The notes beneath the pieces were generated by a model, which ran no database searches, was not told where the DNA came from, and was given only the letters and a program-made list of their open reading frames with translations. Source: Nocardia vulneris (GTDB lineage Bacteria; Actinomycetota; Actinomycetes; Mycobacteriales; Mycobacteriaceae). From it: a stretch of DNA of 64,000 nt. How positions within the stretch are numbered: position 1 is the first letter of the stretch; every line of letters begins with the position of its first letter. The stretch is taken from assembly GCF_001613425.1 (NCBI RefSeq), contig NZ_BDCI01000022.1, positions 1 to 64,000 on the forward strand, in the 5' to 3' direction. A program made the position numbers and the translations under genes. Below, piece by piece: positions 33,224-41,373 of this stretch.

Positions 33224-33841
33224 GTGGACAGACGTGCACTGCCGCTGGGTGTGCCGCGCGCAGAGCGCGCCGATGCCGCGCGCAATCGGCAGCGCCTGCT
33301 GACCGCGGCGCGGGCGTTGATCGCGGAGGTGGGGGTCGACAAGGTCACCATGGACGGCCTGGCGGAACGTTCCGGGTTGGGCAAGGGCAGCGTCTTCCGG
33401 CATTTCGGCACCCGCGCCGGGATCTTCGACGCGTTACTGGACGAGGACGAGCGGGCCTTCCAGAACCAGGTGATGGCAGGGCCGCCGCCGTTGGGCCCCG
33501 GCGCCGACCCGATCCCGCGGTTGATCGCGTTCGGTCGCGCGCGGATCACTTTCCTGCTCGATCGCCAGGCCATCGCGCGCGCCGGCTTGGACCGCGCACA
33601 GCCGATTTCGGCCGGAGCCGCGACCCTGTCCCGGTTCCACATCCGGATGCTGCTGGGCCACGCCTGCCCGGACGTCGCGGACCTCGACACCCTGGCCGTT
33701 CAGCTCACCGCGGCGTTGGAAGGCCCGATCCTGCTCTATCTGTCGTCGGACGACCCGGCGCACAGCGCCCATCAGCTCCGCCGGCTGGCCGAAGGCTGGC
33801 AGGTCCTAGTCGAACGCGCGACCGCGCCGCGGATGGGCTGA
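33224..33841 (+). CDS. TetR-family transcriptional regulator
   Basis: A 205-residue TetR regulator with HTH at about residues 18-62 (RQRLLTAARALIAEVGVDKVTMDGLAERSGLGKGSVFRHFGTR) and a ligand-binding domain. The GTG start at 33224 is supported by the promoter TAGATT exactly 7 nt upstream, giving a leaderless transcript; longer frames upstream run antisense to the kinase gene. It is divergent from the FGGY kinase (160-nt gap) and converges on an SDR gene with 14 nt between. The kinase is the nearest possible target. Confidence 0.85.
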   Translation: MDRRALPLGVPRAERADAARNRQRLLTAARALIAEVGVDKVTMDGLAERSGLGKGSVFRHFGTRAGIFDALLDEDERAFQNQVMAGPPPLGPGADPIPRLIAFGRARITFLLDRQAIARAGLDRAQPISAGAATLSRFHIRMLLGHACPDVADLDTLAVQLTAALEGPILLYLSSDDPAHSAHQLRRLAEGWQVLVERATAPRMG

Positions 33842-33855
33842 GCCCGGCACCTCGG

Positions 33856-34749
33856 TCAGCCGACAGCGCGGCGCAGCAGGTTTTCCGAAGCGGTCATGAA
33901 CTCGTCGACGCGCACATCGTCCATGCCCCGGGTGGGCCGGATCGGCCGGCCTTTGCCATTGATCATCAACCCGCACTGCCCGGTGAGGTCGGGGGCGACC
34001 AGTACCGGCACAATGCGCTCGGCATAGGTTTCCGGTGACGGACGGAGCAGGCCGATCAAGGCTTGCGTGGCCCGGTTCGCGAGCGTGTCGCGGCCGAGGC
34101 GATGGGACAGGAGGTCGGTCTTCGTGGGGCCCGGATTCAAGCCGAAATAGTCCGGTCCCGGCCACCGGTCCCGACCGGCGAGGACGAGGGCTTCGTTCGC
34201 GGCCACCGTGTTCTGGTGCGCCCTGACGGCACGGTACTCACGTTCGGCGTTGAGGTCGGCAGGGTCGCCGAGTTCTCCGGTACCGGGCGAGCCCATGATG
34301 AATATTCTTGCGGGAAAACGGTTTCCGGTCCGCGCGCGGCCCAGGCGGGGTGCCAGTCCCGGCAACATCGCGATGCGCGAAAGATGGCTGACGGCCATAT
34401 CGCGTTCGATGCCTTCACCGGTTTCCTCCCGGCTCTTCGCCGCGAAGATTCCCTGTGTGAACAAGACCGCGTCGGCGGCTTCCACCGGCAGTTCGTTCCC
34501 GAGCCGGACCGCCGCACGCAGCGACGAGAGGTCGGCTTCGAGGAAATTCAGCCGCTCGGCCGGACTGTCACGAAAGGTGCGGCCGACCACGGTGACCTCG
34601 GCGCCGAGCATCCAAGCCTGCCGGGCGACGGCCCGGCCCAGACCGTTGGTTCCGCCGATCACGATCAGCCCTTTGCCGGTCAAGTCCAGCTCTGCCAGCG
34701 GCGGCGGCTGCAAGGTGATCCGGGGGTCGACTATTCCATCTATACGCAT
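33856..34749 (-). CDS. SDR-fold protein with altered active site
   Basis: A 297-residue Rossmann-fold protein of the short-chain dehydrogenase family. Cofactor binding looks intact: VIGGTNGLGRAVAR with the next strand ending VVGRTFRD (Arg favours NADP). The usual catalytic Tyr-x-x-x-Lys does not appear. The helix that carries it reads YRAVRAHQNTVAANEALVL, where alignment to the typical YSQSKLANVL puts His and Val at the Tyr and Lys positions. It may be a non-catalytic or mechanistically different member. AAGGA precedes the ATG at 34749. It is divergent from an exported M28-like gene across a gap containing twin palindromes. Confidence 0.8.
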   Translation of the reverse strand: MRIDGIVDPRITLQPPPLAELDLTGKGLIVIGGTNGLGRAVARQAWMLGAEVTVVGRTFRDSPAERLNFLEADLSSLRAAVRLGNELPVEAADAVLFTQGIFAAKSREETGEGIERDMAVSHLSRIAMLPGLAPRLGRARTGNRFPARIFIMGSPGTGELGDPADLNAEREYRAVRAHQNTVAANEALVLAGRDRWPGPDYFGLNPGPTKTDLLSHRLGRDTLANRATQALIGLLRPSPETYAERIVPVLVAPDLTGQCGLMINGKGRPIRPTRGMDDVRVDEFMTASENLLRRAVG

Positions 34750-34885
34750 CGGCGTCCTTTCGATCGGAGGGGCATGCACAGTCGGGTTTAAAAACCGAAG
34801 TTTACCCCGTTTCTATTCCCGAACATGCCCTAGGCGTCGATCACACCGTTTGCGGCAAGTGCCCGCGACCAGCGGGCAAGTATTA

Positions 34886-34919
34886 TCGACACTTGTCGAG
34901 AATTATCGACACATGTTGA
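34886..34919. promoter_or_regulatory. Twin palindromic operator, 20-bp period
   Basis: TCGACA-CT-TGTCGA at 34886-34899 is a perfect 14-bp dyad. A second copy, TCGACA-CA-TGTTGA, with one mismatch, lies exactly 20 bp downstream (34906-34919); each is preceded by ATTA. Two helical turns apart, they would place two dimers on one face of the DNA. A separate hairpin (TGCCCGC/GCGGGCA, 34860-34878) sits just upstream. All are in the gap between the SDR-like and M28-like genes. Confidence 0.7.
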
Positions 34920-34953
34920 CTATGTGGTCTAGGCCGATGCAGAATGAGTGGCC

Positions 34954-36426
34954 ATGAGCGACTGCGCCCCACTTTCCGCCGTGTCCCGACGAGCTGTGCT
35001 CGGCGGTGCATTGGCGGGTCTCGGGGGTTTGGCGCTGCCGGGATTCGCTGCGGCCGCGCCCGATGGCGTCGAACTCGTCGACAGCGACACCCTGTGGAGC
35101 TGGGTGCGCAGGATGACCGCCGGCGGGCCCCGGTTCACCGGCAGCGACGCCCATCGTCGCTGGATCGATTACCTCGCAGGCGAACTCGAGACGTTCGGGT
35201 TGCCGGTGCGGCGGTACCCGACGGCGCTGAAATACTGGAACGCCGAATTCTGGGCACTGACGGTGACCGATGCACACGGCGCCATACACGACATTCCCGT
35301 CGCCTACTACTGGCCTTACTCGGGAACCACACCGCCACAAGGGATTACCGGCGAACTCACCGAGGCGGCCGGAGCCGACCCGACCGGGAAGATAGTGCTC
35401 GCCGATCGGCCGATCACCCCACTCGTCGCGGGCGCCTTCGCCGCGGTGGCGATAGACGCGCAGCCGCGCTCGCTACTGCTCGATGCCGCACTGGAGGACT
35501 CCTCGCGACTGTGGCTGGGCGCGCAAGGCCCGAAGCTGCGCGACCTACGCGACCGCGGCGCGATCGGCGCGGTCGGCATTCTCCCCTTCGACCCGGCAGA
35601 TGCCGCAGGCCAATTCACTCCGCACCAGCAACCGCACGACGGGTTGCCCGCCCTGCTCCTGGATCAGTTGCAGGGCAACCGCCTGCGCGAAGCGATGCGG
35701 CTCGGCCCGGTCACCGCGACGCTCACGCTCACCGCCGAGACGAACGACGAGGCCACGATCGACTATCTCGCCGCCGAACTGCCCGGCAACGGCAGCCGTG
35801 CGGGCGCGATCCTGGTCATGACCCACACCGACGGGCAGAACGCGATCGAGGAGAACGGCGCGGCCGCACTGCTGGCGATGGCCGACTATTTCACGAGACT
35901 GCCGGTGGCACAGCGTGATCGAGACATCGTATTCGTGCTCTCCCCCGCGCACATGACCGCCTCGAGCAGTGCCGTGCATCCCGAAACGTGGCTCGACCAC
36001 CACCCCGAGATCGCCGACCGGCTCGTGGCCGCGGTGGTGCCGGAGCATCTCGGCGCGACGCAGTGGGATGCCGGCGGCACCGGCCGAGCCTGGCACGCCA
36101 CCGGCAAGCAGGAGATCCTCGTCCTCGGCGTCGGCAACAGTGCGGAGCTCGCTCGAGCCGTCGCCGCGGAATTGGCCGGCTCGGATCTGGATCGCACCCT
36201 CGTCGCCCGGCCGTACACCGACAACCTCTACGGCGAGGCGACCGGGCCGTACCGGCGCGGGATCCCGACCGTCACCGCCATCGCGGGGCCGAATTACCTG
36301 GTGCGGGTGAGTGAGAACGGCGATCTCGACAAGCTCGATCCGGCGCTCGCCCATCGCCAGACCCGGTACCTCACGCATCTGACCACCCGGTTGCTCAGTG
36401 CGCCCTGGTTGCCTGCCCCGCGATAG
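34954..36426 (+). CDS. Exported (Tat) M28-peptidase-like protein with altered metal motifs
   Basis: A 490-residue exported protein. The N-terminus is a twin-arginine signal (SRRAVLGGALAGLGGLALPG). The architecture matches M28 aminopeptidases with an inserted protease-associated (PA) domain at about residues 130-230, then an alpha/beta catalytic-like domain. The M28 ligand motifs are altered: the His-x-Asp site reads THTDGQNAIEENGAAALL, and the usual Glu-Glu after a hydrophobic strand is replaced by VLSPAHMTAS. Activity is therefore uncertain. The start is either the ATG at 34954 or a GTG two codons earlier; neither has a good ribosome-binding site. Control by the twin operator upstream is likely. 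Confidence 0.75.
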   Translation: MSDCAPLSAVSRRAVLGGALAGLGGLALPGFAAAAPDGVELVDSDTLWSWVRRMTAGGPRFTGSDAHRRWIDYLAGELETFGLPVRRYPTALKYWNAEFWALTVTDAHGAIHDIPVAYYWPYSGTTPPQGITGELTEAAGADPTGKIVLADRPITPLVAGAFAAVAIDAQPRSLLLDAALEDSSRLWLGAQGPKLRDLRDRGAIGAVGILPFDPADAAGQFTPHQQPHDGLPALLLDQLQGNRLREAMRLGPVTATLTLTAETNDEATIDYLAAELPGNGSRAGAILVMTHTDGQNAIEENGAAALLAMADYFTRLPVAQRDRDIVFVLSPAHMTASSSAVHPETWLDHHPEIADRLVAAVVPEHLGATQWDAGGTGRAWHATGKQEILVLGVGNSAELARAVAAELAGSDLDRTLVARPYTDNLYGEATGPYRRGIPTVTAIAGPNYLVRVSENGDLDKLDPALAHRQTRYLTHLTTRLLSAPWLPAPR

Positions 36427-36458
36427 CGCGCGGCTGATCTGCGCGTCGTCGCGATCGG

Positions 36459-36464
36459 TAAGCT
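36459..36464 (+). promoter_or_regulatory. -10 box of a leaderless TetR mRNA
   Basis: TAAGCT ends 7 nt before the GTG at 36472 and no ribosome-binding site intervenes, the same arrangement as at 33211 and 52936. Confidence 0.6.
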
Positions 36465-36471
36465 CTCGTCC

Positions 36472-37107
36472 GTGACAGCGCGGACGAGGCAACCCGGGTC
36501 GCCCGGCCGCCGCGGCCCCAGCAAAGGCGACCAGCGCGAAGCCGCGATCCTCGACACGGCCCGTCGCTTGCTCGCCGAGCAGCCGCTTTCCTCCATCACG
36601 ATCGACCAACTCGCCAAGGGCGCCGGTCTGTCCCGCTCGGCGTTCTACTTCTACTTCGACTCCCGCGACGCGGTCGTGCACGCGCTGGTCGGTGCCAGCC
36701 TGGTCGGTTTGAGCGCCATCGTCGAGGAGTTCGACCGTACGACCCCGCCGCGCGCGGCGATCCGGCACGCCGTCGCACGGTATCTGCAACGGTGGCGCAC
36801 GGAAGGCACGCTGCTGCGCGCGTTCGGTCCGGCGTCGAGCCGCGACGCCCACCTCGACGACACCTGGCGGGACACCCACGCCGACATCCAGCAGCGCATC
36901 GTCACCCTGATCGACACCGAACGCGCCGCGGACCGCGCTCCGGCGGGCCCGCCGGACAGCGGCGCACTGGCCGCGGCTCTGCTGGCGATGATGTGGCGGG
37001 CGGGCTACGAGTACGCGGCCGACGAACCCGACGCCGCGGAAACCGAACGCCGAGTCGACGCCCTCACCGCCGTCTTCGTGCGCACCATCTGGTGCACGCC
37101 GGACTAG
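36472..37107 (+). CDS. TetR-family transcriptional regulator (EthR-like)
   Basis: A 211-residue TetR regulator. After a basic N-terminal arm (RTRQPGSPGRRGPSKGDQR) the HTH covers about residues 22-68, with the recognition helix GLSRSAFYFYFDSR. The SAFYFYF text and the long basic arm resemble EthR of mycobacteria, which controls a Baeyer-Villiger monooxygenase; no such enzyme is next to this gene. The GTG start is supported by the -10 box 7 nt upstream. It follows the M28-like gene in the same direction after 45 nt but has its own promoter. Confidence 0.88.
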   Translation: MTARTRQPGSPGRRGPSKGDQREAAILDTARRLLAEQPLSSITIDQLAKGAGLSRSAFYFYFDSRDAVVHALVGASLVGLSAIVEEFDRTTPPRAAIRHAVARYLQRWRTEGTLLRAFGPASSRDAHLDDTWRDTHADIQQRIVTLIDTERAADRAPAGPPDSGALAAALLAMMWRAGYEYAADEPDAAETERRVDALTAVFVRTIWCTPD

Positions 37108-37299
37108 ACGAGAACCCGAACGCGGGCGCCGTTTATCGACACGGCTGCCGGGTTAACTGCCAGCTCCGCGCCGAGCCGGCGACATCGGTCGATCCATCCG
37201 AAGCGCAGTCAACGGCGGGTGGCAGTGCACGCCGACCGCGCCACCGTCGAGGTCCGCGGCTCATGTGGTATGAGCTTGCCGATACGAGACGAATCGTGC

Positions 37300-38235
37300 T
37301 CAGCCGCCGAAATACGGCAGCACCATTTGTTCGCACGGGGGACGGACCGCGTGCTCGGGGTCCAGGCCGTTGAGGATTTCCTGCAGCGCCACCCGGTCGT
37401 AGGCCATCGCGAGATGGTCGGTGAAATCGTTCGGGCAGACGTCCTGGACGACGATGTTGCGGGCCTCGGGACCGTGCAGGAACTGGTCCGTCATAGGTGT
37501 CGCCACGATGTCGTAGCGGGAGACGATCGTCGTGTAGCGCAGGCCGGGCACAGTGTCCGGCAGGCCCGCGAGTGCGGTGTTGAATTCCGAACTGCGGAAC
37601 TGCTGCATCGCGGCGGTGTCGAGTTCGTCCAGCGCGGCGGCCAATCCGGGCAGCGCGGTGCGCCACATCGCCACCCACGGATCGAGACCGAGCGCGTCGG
37701 AGCCGCGGTAGGTGGGCGCCAGCGCCACCACGTCGTGCACCTTCGACGCGCCGCCGACCACGCTTGTGTAATAGCGAATCAACGGCCCGCCCTGCGAATG
37801 ACCGACCAGATCCACCACGGTCGCACCGGTGGCAGCGCGCACCCGGTCGACGAATCGATCGAGTTCGCCGACGGAATCCCGGATGTCGCCGGTGCCACCG
37901 ATCTGCCCGAACTTCAACCCACCGAAGTTCAACGCGAACACGCAATACCCGTCGTTCTTCAGCAAGGGAGCCAACGCATTCCAGTTGACTCGCATGTTCG
38001 CGTGCGTCCCGTGCACCAGCACCACCGGCTCGGGATGCTTTGCGCTGCGACACGACCAGTCGTTCACCCCCGGCGGTTCCGAGCCCGGATAGCGAATGCT
38101 GTCCGCCAGCGCCACCAGCGTGCTGTAGTCCACCGGCAGCGGCGCCGGCCCGGCCTGCGCACCCGCCGCCCGCACCACCCCCGCCAACACGATCGCCACC
38201 GCGACCCCCAGCATCCGCAGGCCCTTGTTCGACAT
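37300..38235 (-). CDS. Secreted lipase/esterase, paralogue of the 13.5-kb lipase
   Basis: A 311-residue exported alpha/beta hydrolase of the same group as the lipase at 13477-14391. Shared landmarks are a signal peptide, NDWSC, PVVLVHGTHANMRVNW (oxyanion hole), GYCVFALNFGG, then VDLVGHSQGG with the nucleophile Ser, ending with DVCPNDFTDHL (catalytic His region). The later third diverges from the paralogue. GGGAGGAG precedes the ATG at 38235. Cysteine positions are conserved, supporting disulfide-stabilised secreted enzymes that act on lipids or esters. It is flanked by 192 nt and 280 nt of non-coding sequence. Confidence 0.9.
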   Translation of the reverse strand: MSNKGLRMLGVAVAIVLAGVVRAAGAQAGPAPLPVDYSTLVALADSIRYPGSEPPGVNDWSCRSAKHPEPVVLVHGTHANMRVNWNALAPLLKNDGYCVFALNFGGLKFGQIGGTGDIRDSVGELDRFVDRVRAATGATVVDLVGHSQGGPLIRYYTSVVGGASKVHDVVALAPTYRGSDALGLDPWVAMWRTALPGLAAALDELDTAAMQQFRSSEFNTALAGLPDTVPGLRYTTIVSRYDIVATPMTDQFLHGPEARNIVVQDVCPNDFTDHLAMAYDRVALQEILNGLDPEHAVRPPCEQMVLPYFGG

Positions 38236-38404
38236 CGATACTCCTCCCCAACCCAACGGGCGGCTATCCGGGCCATACTGAAACCCACTGGTTCCAGATC
38301 CTGCCGCCACCGAGGCGTTCTCCGCACGAATTCGCCCGAATTCATTGCCGCACATGGGCGGGTTCCGCCGACGGTCAGTGGAGCAGGGTGGGCGGGAAAC
38401 GACG

Positions 38405-38448
38405 GACGCCGGGTCGAAACCGCTGGAGAGCGGAGTCGACCCGGCGTC
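38405..38448 (-). terminator. Strong two-tier stem-loop after the 38.5-kb gene
   Basis: GACGCCGGGTCGA at 38405-38417 pairs perfectly with TCGACCCGGCGTC at 38436-38448 (13 bp). The 18-nt loop folds further through CCGCT/AGCGG. It lies 68 nt beyond the stop of the minus-strand gene at 38516 and upstream of the lipase gene, so it is a likely terminator, or a structured leader for the lipase. Confidence 0.65.
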
Positions 38449-38515
38449 CGGGTGGGTCGAGTGTCAGGTCGCCGACTCGAGGGCGGCGGCGACCTTCACT
38501 GCGAATCGCCGACTA

Positions 38516-39205
38516 TCAGGGCAGCACCTGCGGGATCACGGCCGGTGCGACGGCACCGAGGATCGCGCCGATCACCGCGGCGAACACCACGTAGCTGATG
38601 CCGCTGGCCACGATGCAGGCGAAGTAGCCGATCACGAAGACCAGGATGGCGGGGATGCACAGGATCGCGGCGATGCCGAGACCGGTGAGGGCACCGGCCG
38701 CGAGGCCGTTGGCAACCGGGTCGTGGTTCTGCGCGTCCGGGTTGGTCGCGATGGGCTTCAGCTCGCCGGCGGCGATGGGCTGCAGTTCAGCCTCGACCTC
38801 CTTGGTCACCTGCGGGGTGACGACCAGCTTCTTCCCGTCCGGGGAGATCTGCGGAGCCAGCGAAATCGTGTTGCCCGCAGCCGTCTTCATCGACATCGGG
38901 AACTCGGTGACCTTCGCACCGGTGGCCGACTCCACCTGCACCGCCGACGAATCCGCGGTCAAGGTGAACTTGCCGCTGTTCAGCTCGGTGGAGATGGACT
39001 TGAGGTCAGGGGCCGTGGTGGTCTTGAACTCGACACCCTGCTCGTTGCCGGTCGCCGTCAGGCTGTCGGCCCACCGCGTCTGCTGCGCGGTGTAATCGGT
39101 CGCCGACGCGGTACCCGCGCTGGCGAGCGTAGCCACTACCGCGAAGGGCAGGACCGCAGCGGCAAGAACCTGGCGACCCGCGCGCGTGACACTCTTATAG
39201 AACAT
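38516..39205 (-). CDS. Exported protein with hydrophobic Gly/Ala C-terminal region
   Basis: A 229-residue protein. A signal peptide (RQVLAAAVLPFAVVATLAS to ASAT) is followed by a ~110-residue beta-rich domain (FKTTTAPDLKSISTELNSGKF, then ISLAPQISPDGKKLVVTP). The last ~75 residues are very hydrophobic (GALTGLGIAAILCIPAILVFVIGYFACIVASG...), enough for two or three membrane helices. This architecture recurs in several exported nocardial proteins of unknown function. It could be a membrane-anchored envelope protein or a secreted pore-like protein; I cannot decide. GGGAG precedes the ATG at 39205. A strong terminator follows the gene. Confidence 0.75.
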   Translation of the reverse strand: MFYKSVTRAGRQVLAAAVLPFAVVATLASAGTASATDYTAQQTRWADSLTATGNEQGVEFKTTTAPDLKSISTELNSGKFTLTADSSAVQVESATGAKVTEFPMSMKTAAGNTISLAPQISPDGKKLVVTPQVTKEVEAELQPIAAGELKPIATNPDAQNHDPVANGLAAGALTGLGIAAILCIPAILVFVIGYFACIVASGISYVVFAAVIGAILGAVAPAVIPQVLP

Positions 39206-39731
39206 GTATTTCTCTCCCGCCCCCGATCACCACGGAACGCCCTGTCCCCCAGTCGAATCGAAGCGTTGATCTAGATCGAACGAGTTATTCATATCCGACG
39301 ATCCGTGCAAAACCGAAAAATGTGACGAGCGCCACGTTTGAGCCCTCACGCGGCCCCCTACTTTCCGGGGCACGGCCTGTCGAATGGGCCGCTGCGAGCA
39401 TGGTCGAGGGCCTCTCACCTGCCGTCCCCGCCGGACGCGAATCATGCACTCCGAGCCGCGCATAACGAGTGCTTGCTCAGCACCCCAGCTGAAAGCCGAA
39501 GGCCCCGAACCACATACGCCTTCGCCAATTATCCGACCCGGCGCACCAATGCGCCAGCATCGCCGCCAAGAACCCAGGCCAACCGGAAAAGCCGTCCACG
39601 CCATAACCGGAGCACACTCGAGCGGCTCGCGGGGTCAGTGCCGGAACAAACGGCTACTCGGCCTGGGAGATAAGTCATCACCTCGGAACTCGATCAGTAC
39701 GAAACGCGCCACACGTCCCACGTCGCATTAA
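39206..39731. other. Non-coding stretch, no supported gene
   Basis: About 525 nt between an exported-protein gene on the minus strand and a TetR gene. Open frames here (for example minus-strand 39227-39604) have neither a ribosome-binding site nor protein-like composition and overlap frames on the other strand. Some AT-rich segments near 39270-39320 probably contain the promoter of the minus-strand gene. I see nothing else. Confidence 0.6.
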
Positions 39732-39743
39732 GTACAGCTGTAC
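39732..39743. promoter_or_regulatory. TetR operator palindrome
   Basis: GTACAGCTGTAC is a perfect 12-bp palindrome, extended imperfectly by AA/TT outside. It lies 37 nt upstream of the TetR start codon at 39781, in the promoter position, and is most simply the autoregulatory operator. Confidence 0.65.
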
Positions 39744-39780
39744 CTTGAAGGTCTACTGATCAGCACGGACGAGGAGCAGT

Positions 39781-40365
39781 GTGCAAGCCGAGAACGCCGA
39801 TAGGGACTCGCGACCGGTGCGGCGGCGAAGGTTCGACCCCCAGCGTCGGCGCCGCATCGCCGAGGCGGCCCTGGCCGTCATCGGCGAACGCGGCATCGAA
39901 GGCCTCACCCACCGCGCGGTCGCCGAAACCGCCGATGTTCCGATCGCGGGCACGACCTACCACTACAAGGACAAGGAAGAACTGCTCGCGGCCGCACTCG
40001 AACTCGCGGTCACCCACTACGAGACGATCATGGCCGCCATCCCCGAGACCCAACCCGGCGACGGCATCACCGAGATCATCGACCAAACCGCCGAGGCGCT
40101 CGTGGGCTGCTTCAACACCGAGCGATCCGTGACCACCGTCCAACTCGAGCTCTATGTGGCCGCCATCCGCCGACCAGCCCTGCGCTCGATCGCAGACCGC
40201 TTCACCGCAGCCACCCGCGCAATGTACGCCCACTACACCGACCCCGACACCGCCGAACTGCTCACCGACACCGCCCAAGGCATGACATTGCGCGGCATCG
40301 CGTCGGACTTTCCACCCACCCGAGACCGAATCAGAACCCAGCTCTTGCGATGCCTACCGCGGTGA
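39781..40365 (+). CDS. TetR-family transcriptional regulator
   Basis: A 194-residue TetR regulator with a basic N-terminal arm (RPVRRRRFDPQRRRR), HTH at about residues 22-68 (IAEAALAVIGERGIEGLTHRAVAETADVPIAGTTYHYKDK) and a ligand-binding domain. It begins with GTG 5 nt after GAGGAG. A 12-bp palindrome upstream is its likely own operator. A second dyad, GCTTCA-ACC-TGAAGC at 40370-40384, follows the stop just before the methyltransferase-like gene, so that gene could be the target. Confidence 0.87.
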   Translation: MQAENADRDSRPVRRRRFDPQRRRRIAEAALAVIGERGIEGLTHRAVAETADVPIAGTTYHYKDKEELLAAALELAVTHYETIMAAIPETQPGDGITEIIDQTAEALVGCFNTERSVTTVQLELYVAAIRRPALRSIADRFTAATRAMYAHYTDPDTAELLTDTAQGMTLRGIASDFPPTRDRIRTQLLRCLPR

Positions 40366-40435
40366 GTCAGCTTCAACCTGAAGCAGTTTGACCGTATAAG
40401 ACCGAACCCGTTGTCTGCCAGCGAGAATCGAGTGC

Positions 40436-41269
40436 ATGACTGGGCTCTCGCTGACGACTGAGCGACGTACGGAACTGGCTGCGCTGCTGGACGACGAGCG
40501 GCGGTTGCTGCGGGAGTATCCGAAAGTTGCGGAGTACTTGGAGACGGCGCCGATGTTGGCGGGGACCGATGATCCGGCTGCGGATGCGGCATTCGATCTG
40601 AGGTTTGTGCACTACATGGCGGGTGGCTCGGCGGCGTCGGGGAATCCGTACTGGGACATCGTTGCGCCTTCTGTCGCGGAGGACGCGGGGAGTCGAGTGG
40701 TGAACGGTGGACGTGAGAAGGGCAGTGCCCGTTTGGCGTTCGCGCAGACGATCTTGCAGGCCGCGTACGCATATGCGGTGCCGTCGCCGGAGACGATCGA
40801 CTGGATCGGGCAGTTCAGTGCCGGTCGAAAGGTATTGGAGCTGGGTGCCGGGCGCGGGTACTGGGCAGGACAGCTGGCTGCCGGCGGCGTGAATGTGGCT
40901 GCTTTCGATATGGAGCCGCCGGACAGCGCTTCGAATGTGTCGTTTCCTGGCGCGGCTGGGCAGTTGGATGTGTGGCATCCGGTCGGCGGTTCGGCGGAAT
41001 TCGACTCAGCGCTTGATGGTGAGTCGGTGTTGTTCCTGTGCTGGCCGCCGGGGTGGGGTGATTCGATGGCGTCGACGGCGCTGCGGGAGTTCGAGCGCCG
41101 CGGCGGAACTCGCTTGATCTTCGTCGGCGAGCCGAAGGGTGGCAAGACTGGTGATGATGCGTTCTTCGACCGGCTGACGGAGGGCTGGGAGCTGGAATCA
41201 CAAGATGCGCACTATGTCTCGTGGTGGAACCTGGGCGACGTCGCGCAGGGTTGGGTTCTTCGGGGATAA
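40436..41269 (+). CDS. Class I methyltransferase-like protein, atypical codon usage
   Basis: A 277-residue protein with a SAM-binding Rossmann core: VLELGAGRGYWAGQLAAGGVNVAAFDMEPP gives motif I and the acidic residue of motif II, and LFLCWPPGW looks like motif IV. Around it is a helical N-terminal region (LDDERRLLREYPKVAEYL) and a C-terminal FVGEPKGG segment. I know similar proteins only as hypothetical; it may modify a small molecule or nucleotide. Codon use differs from the neighbours: many TTG, GTT, GAT and G- or T-ending codons and visibly lower GC, suggesting acquisition by transfer. The ATG at 40436 has no strong ribosome-binding site. Confidence 0.72.
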   Translation: MTGLSLTTERRTELAALLDDERRLLREYPKVAEYLETAPMLAGTDDPAADAAFDLRFVHYMAGGSAASGNPYWDIVAPSVAEDAGSRVVNGGREKGSARLAFAQTILQAAYAYAVPSPETIDWIGQFSAGRKVLELGAGRGYWAGQLAAGGVNVAAFDMEPPDSASNVSFPGAAGQLDVWHPVGGSAEFDSALDGESVLFLCWPPGWGDSMASTALREFERRGGTRLIFVGEPKGGKTGDDAFFDRLTEGWELESQDAHYVSWWNLGDVAQGWVLRG

Positions 41270-41373
41270 CTGTCGGCTTCGGCCCGGCCGGTCACGCTCC
41301 CGCTCGGCCTGCAGGGGCACGACTTTGGGTCGGCGTCGAATGCGTGCGGTACCCGCGCGGACCGCACCCACCG

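Noticed and set aside
39227..39604. 125-residue minus-strand frame in the 39.2-39.7-kb gap
   Set aside because: No start signal, Arg/Gly/Trp-rich composition typical of random high-GC frames, and conflicting frames on the other strand.
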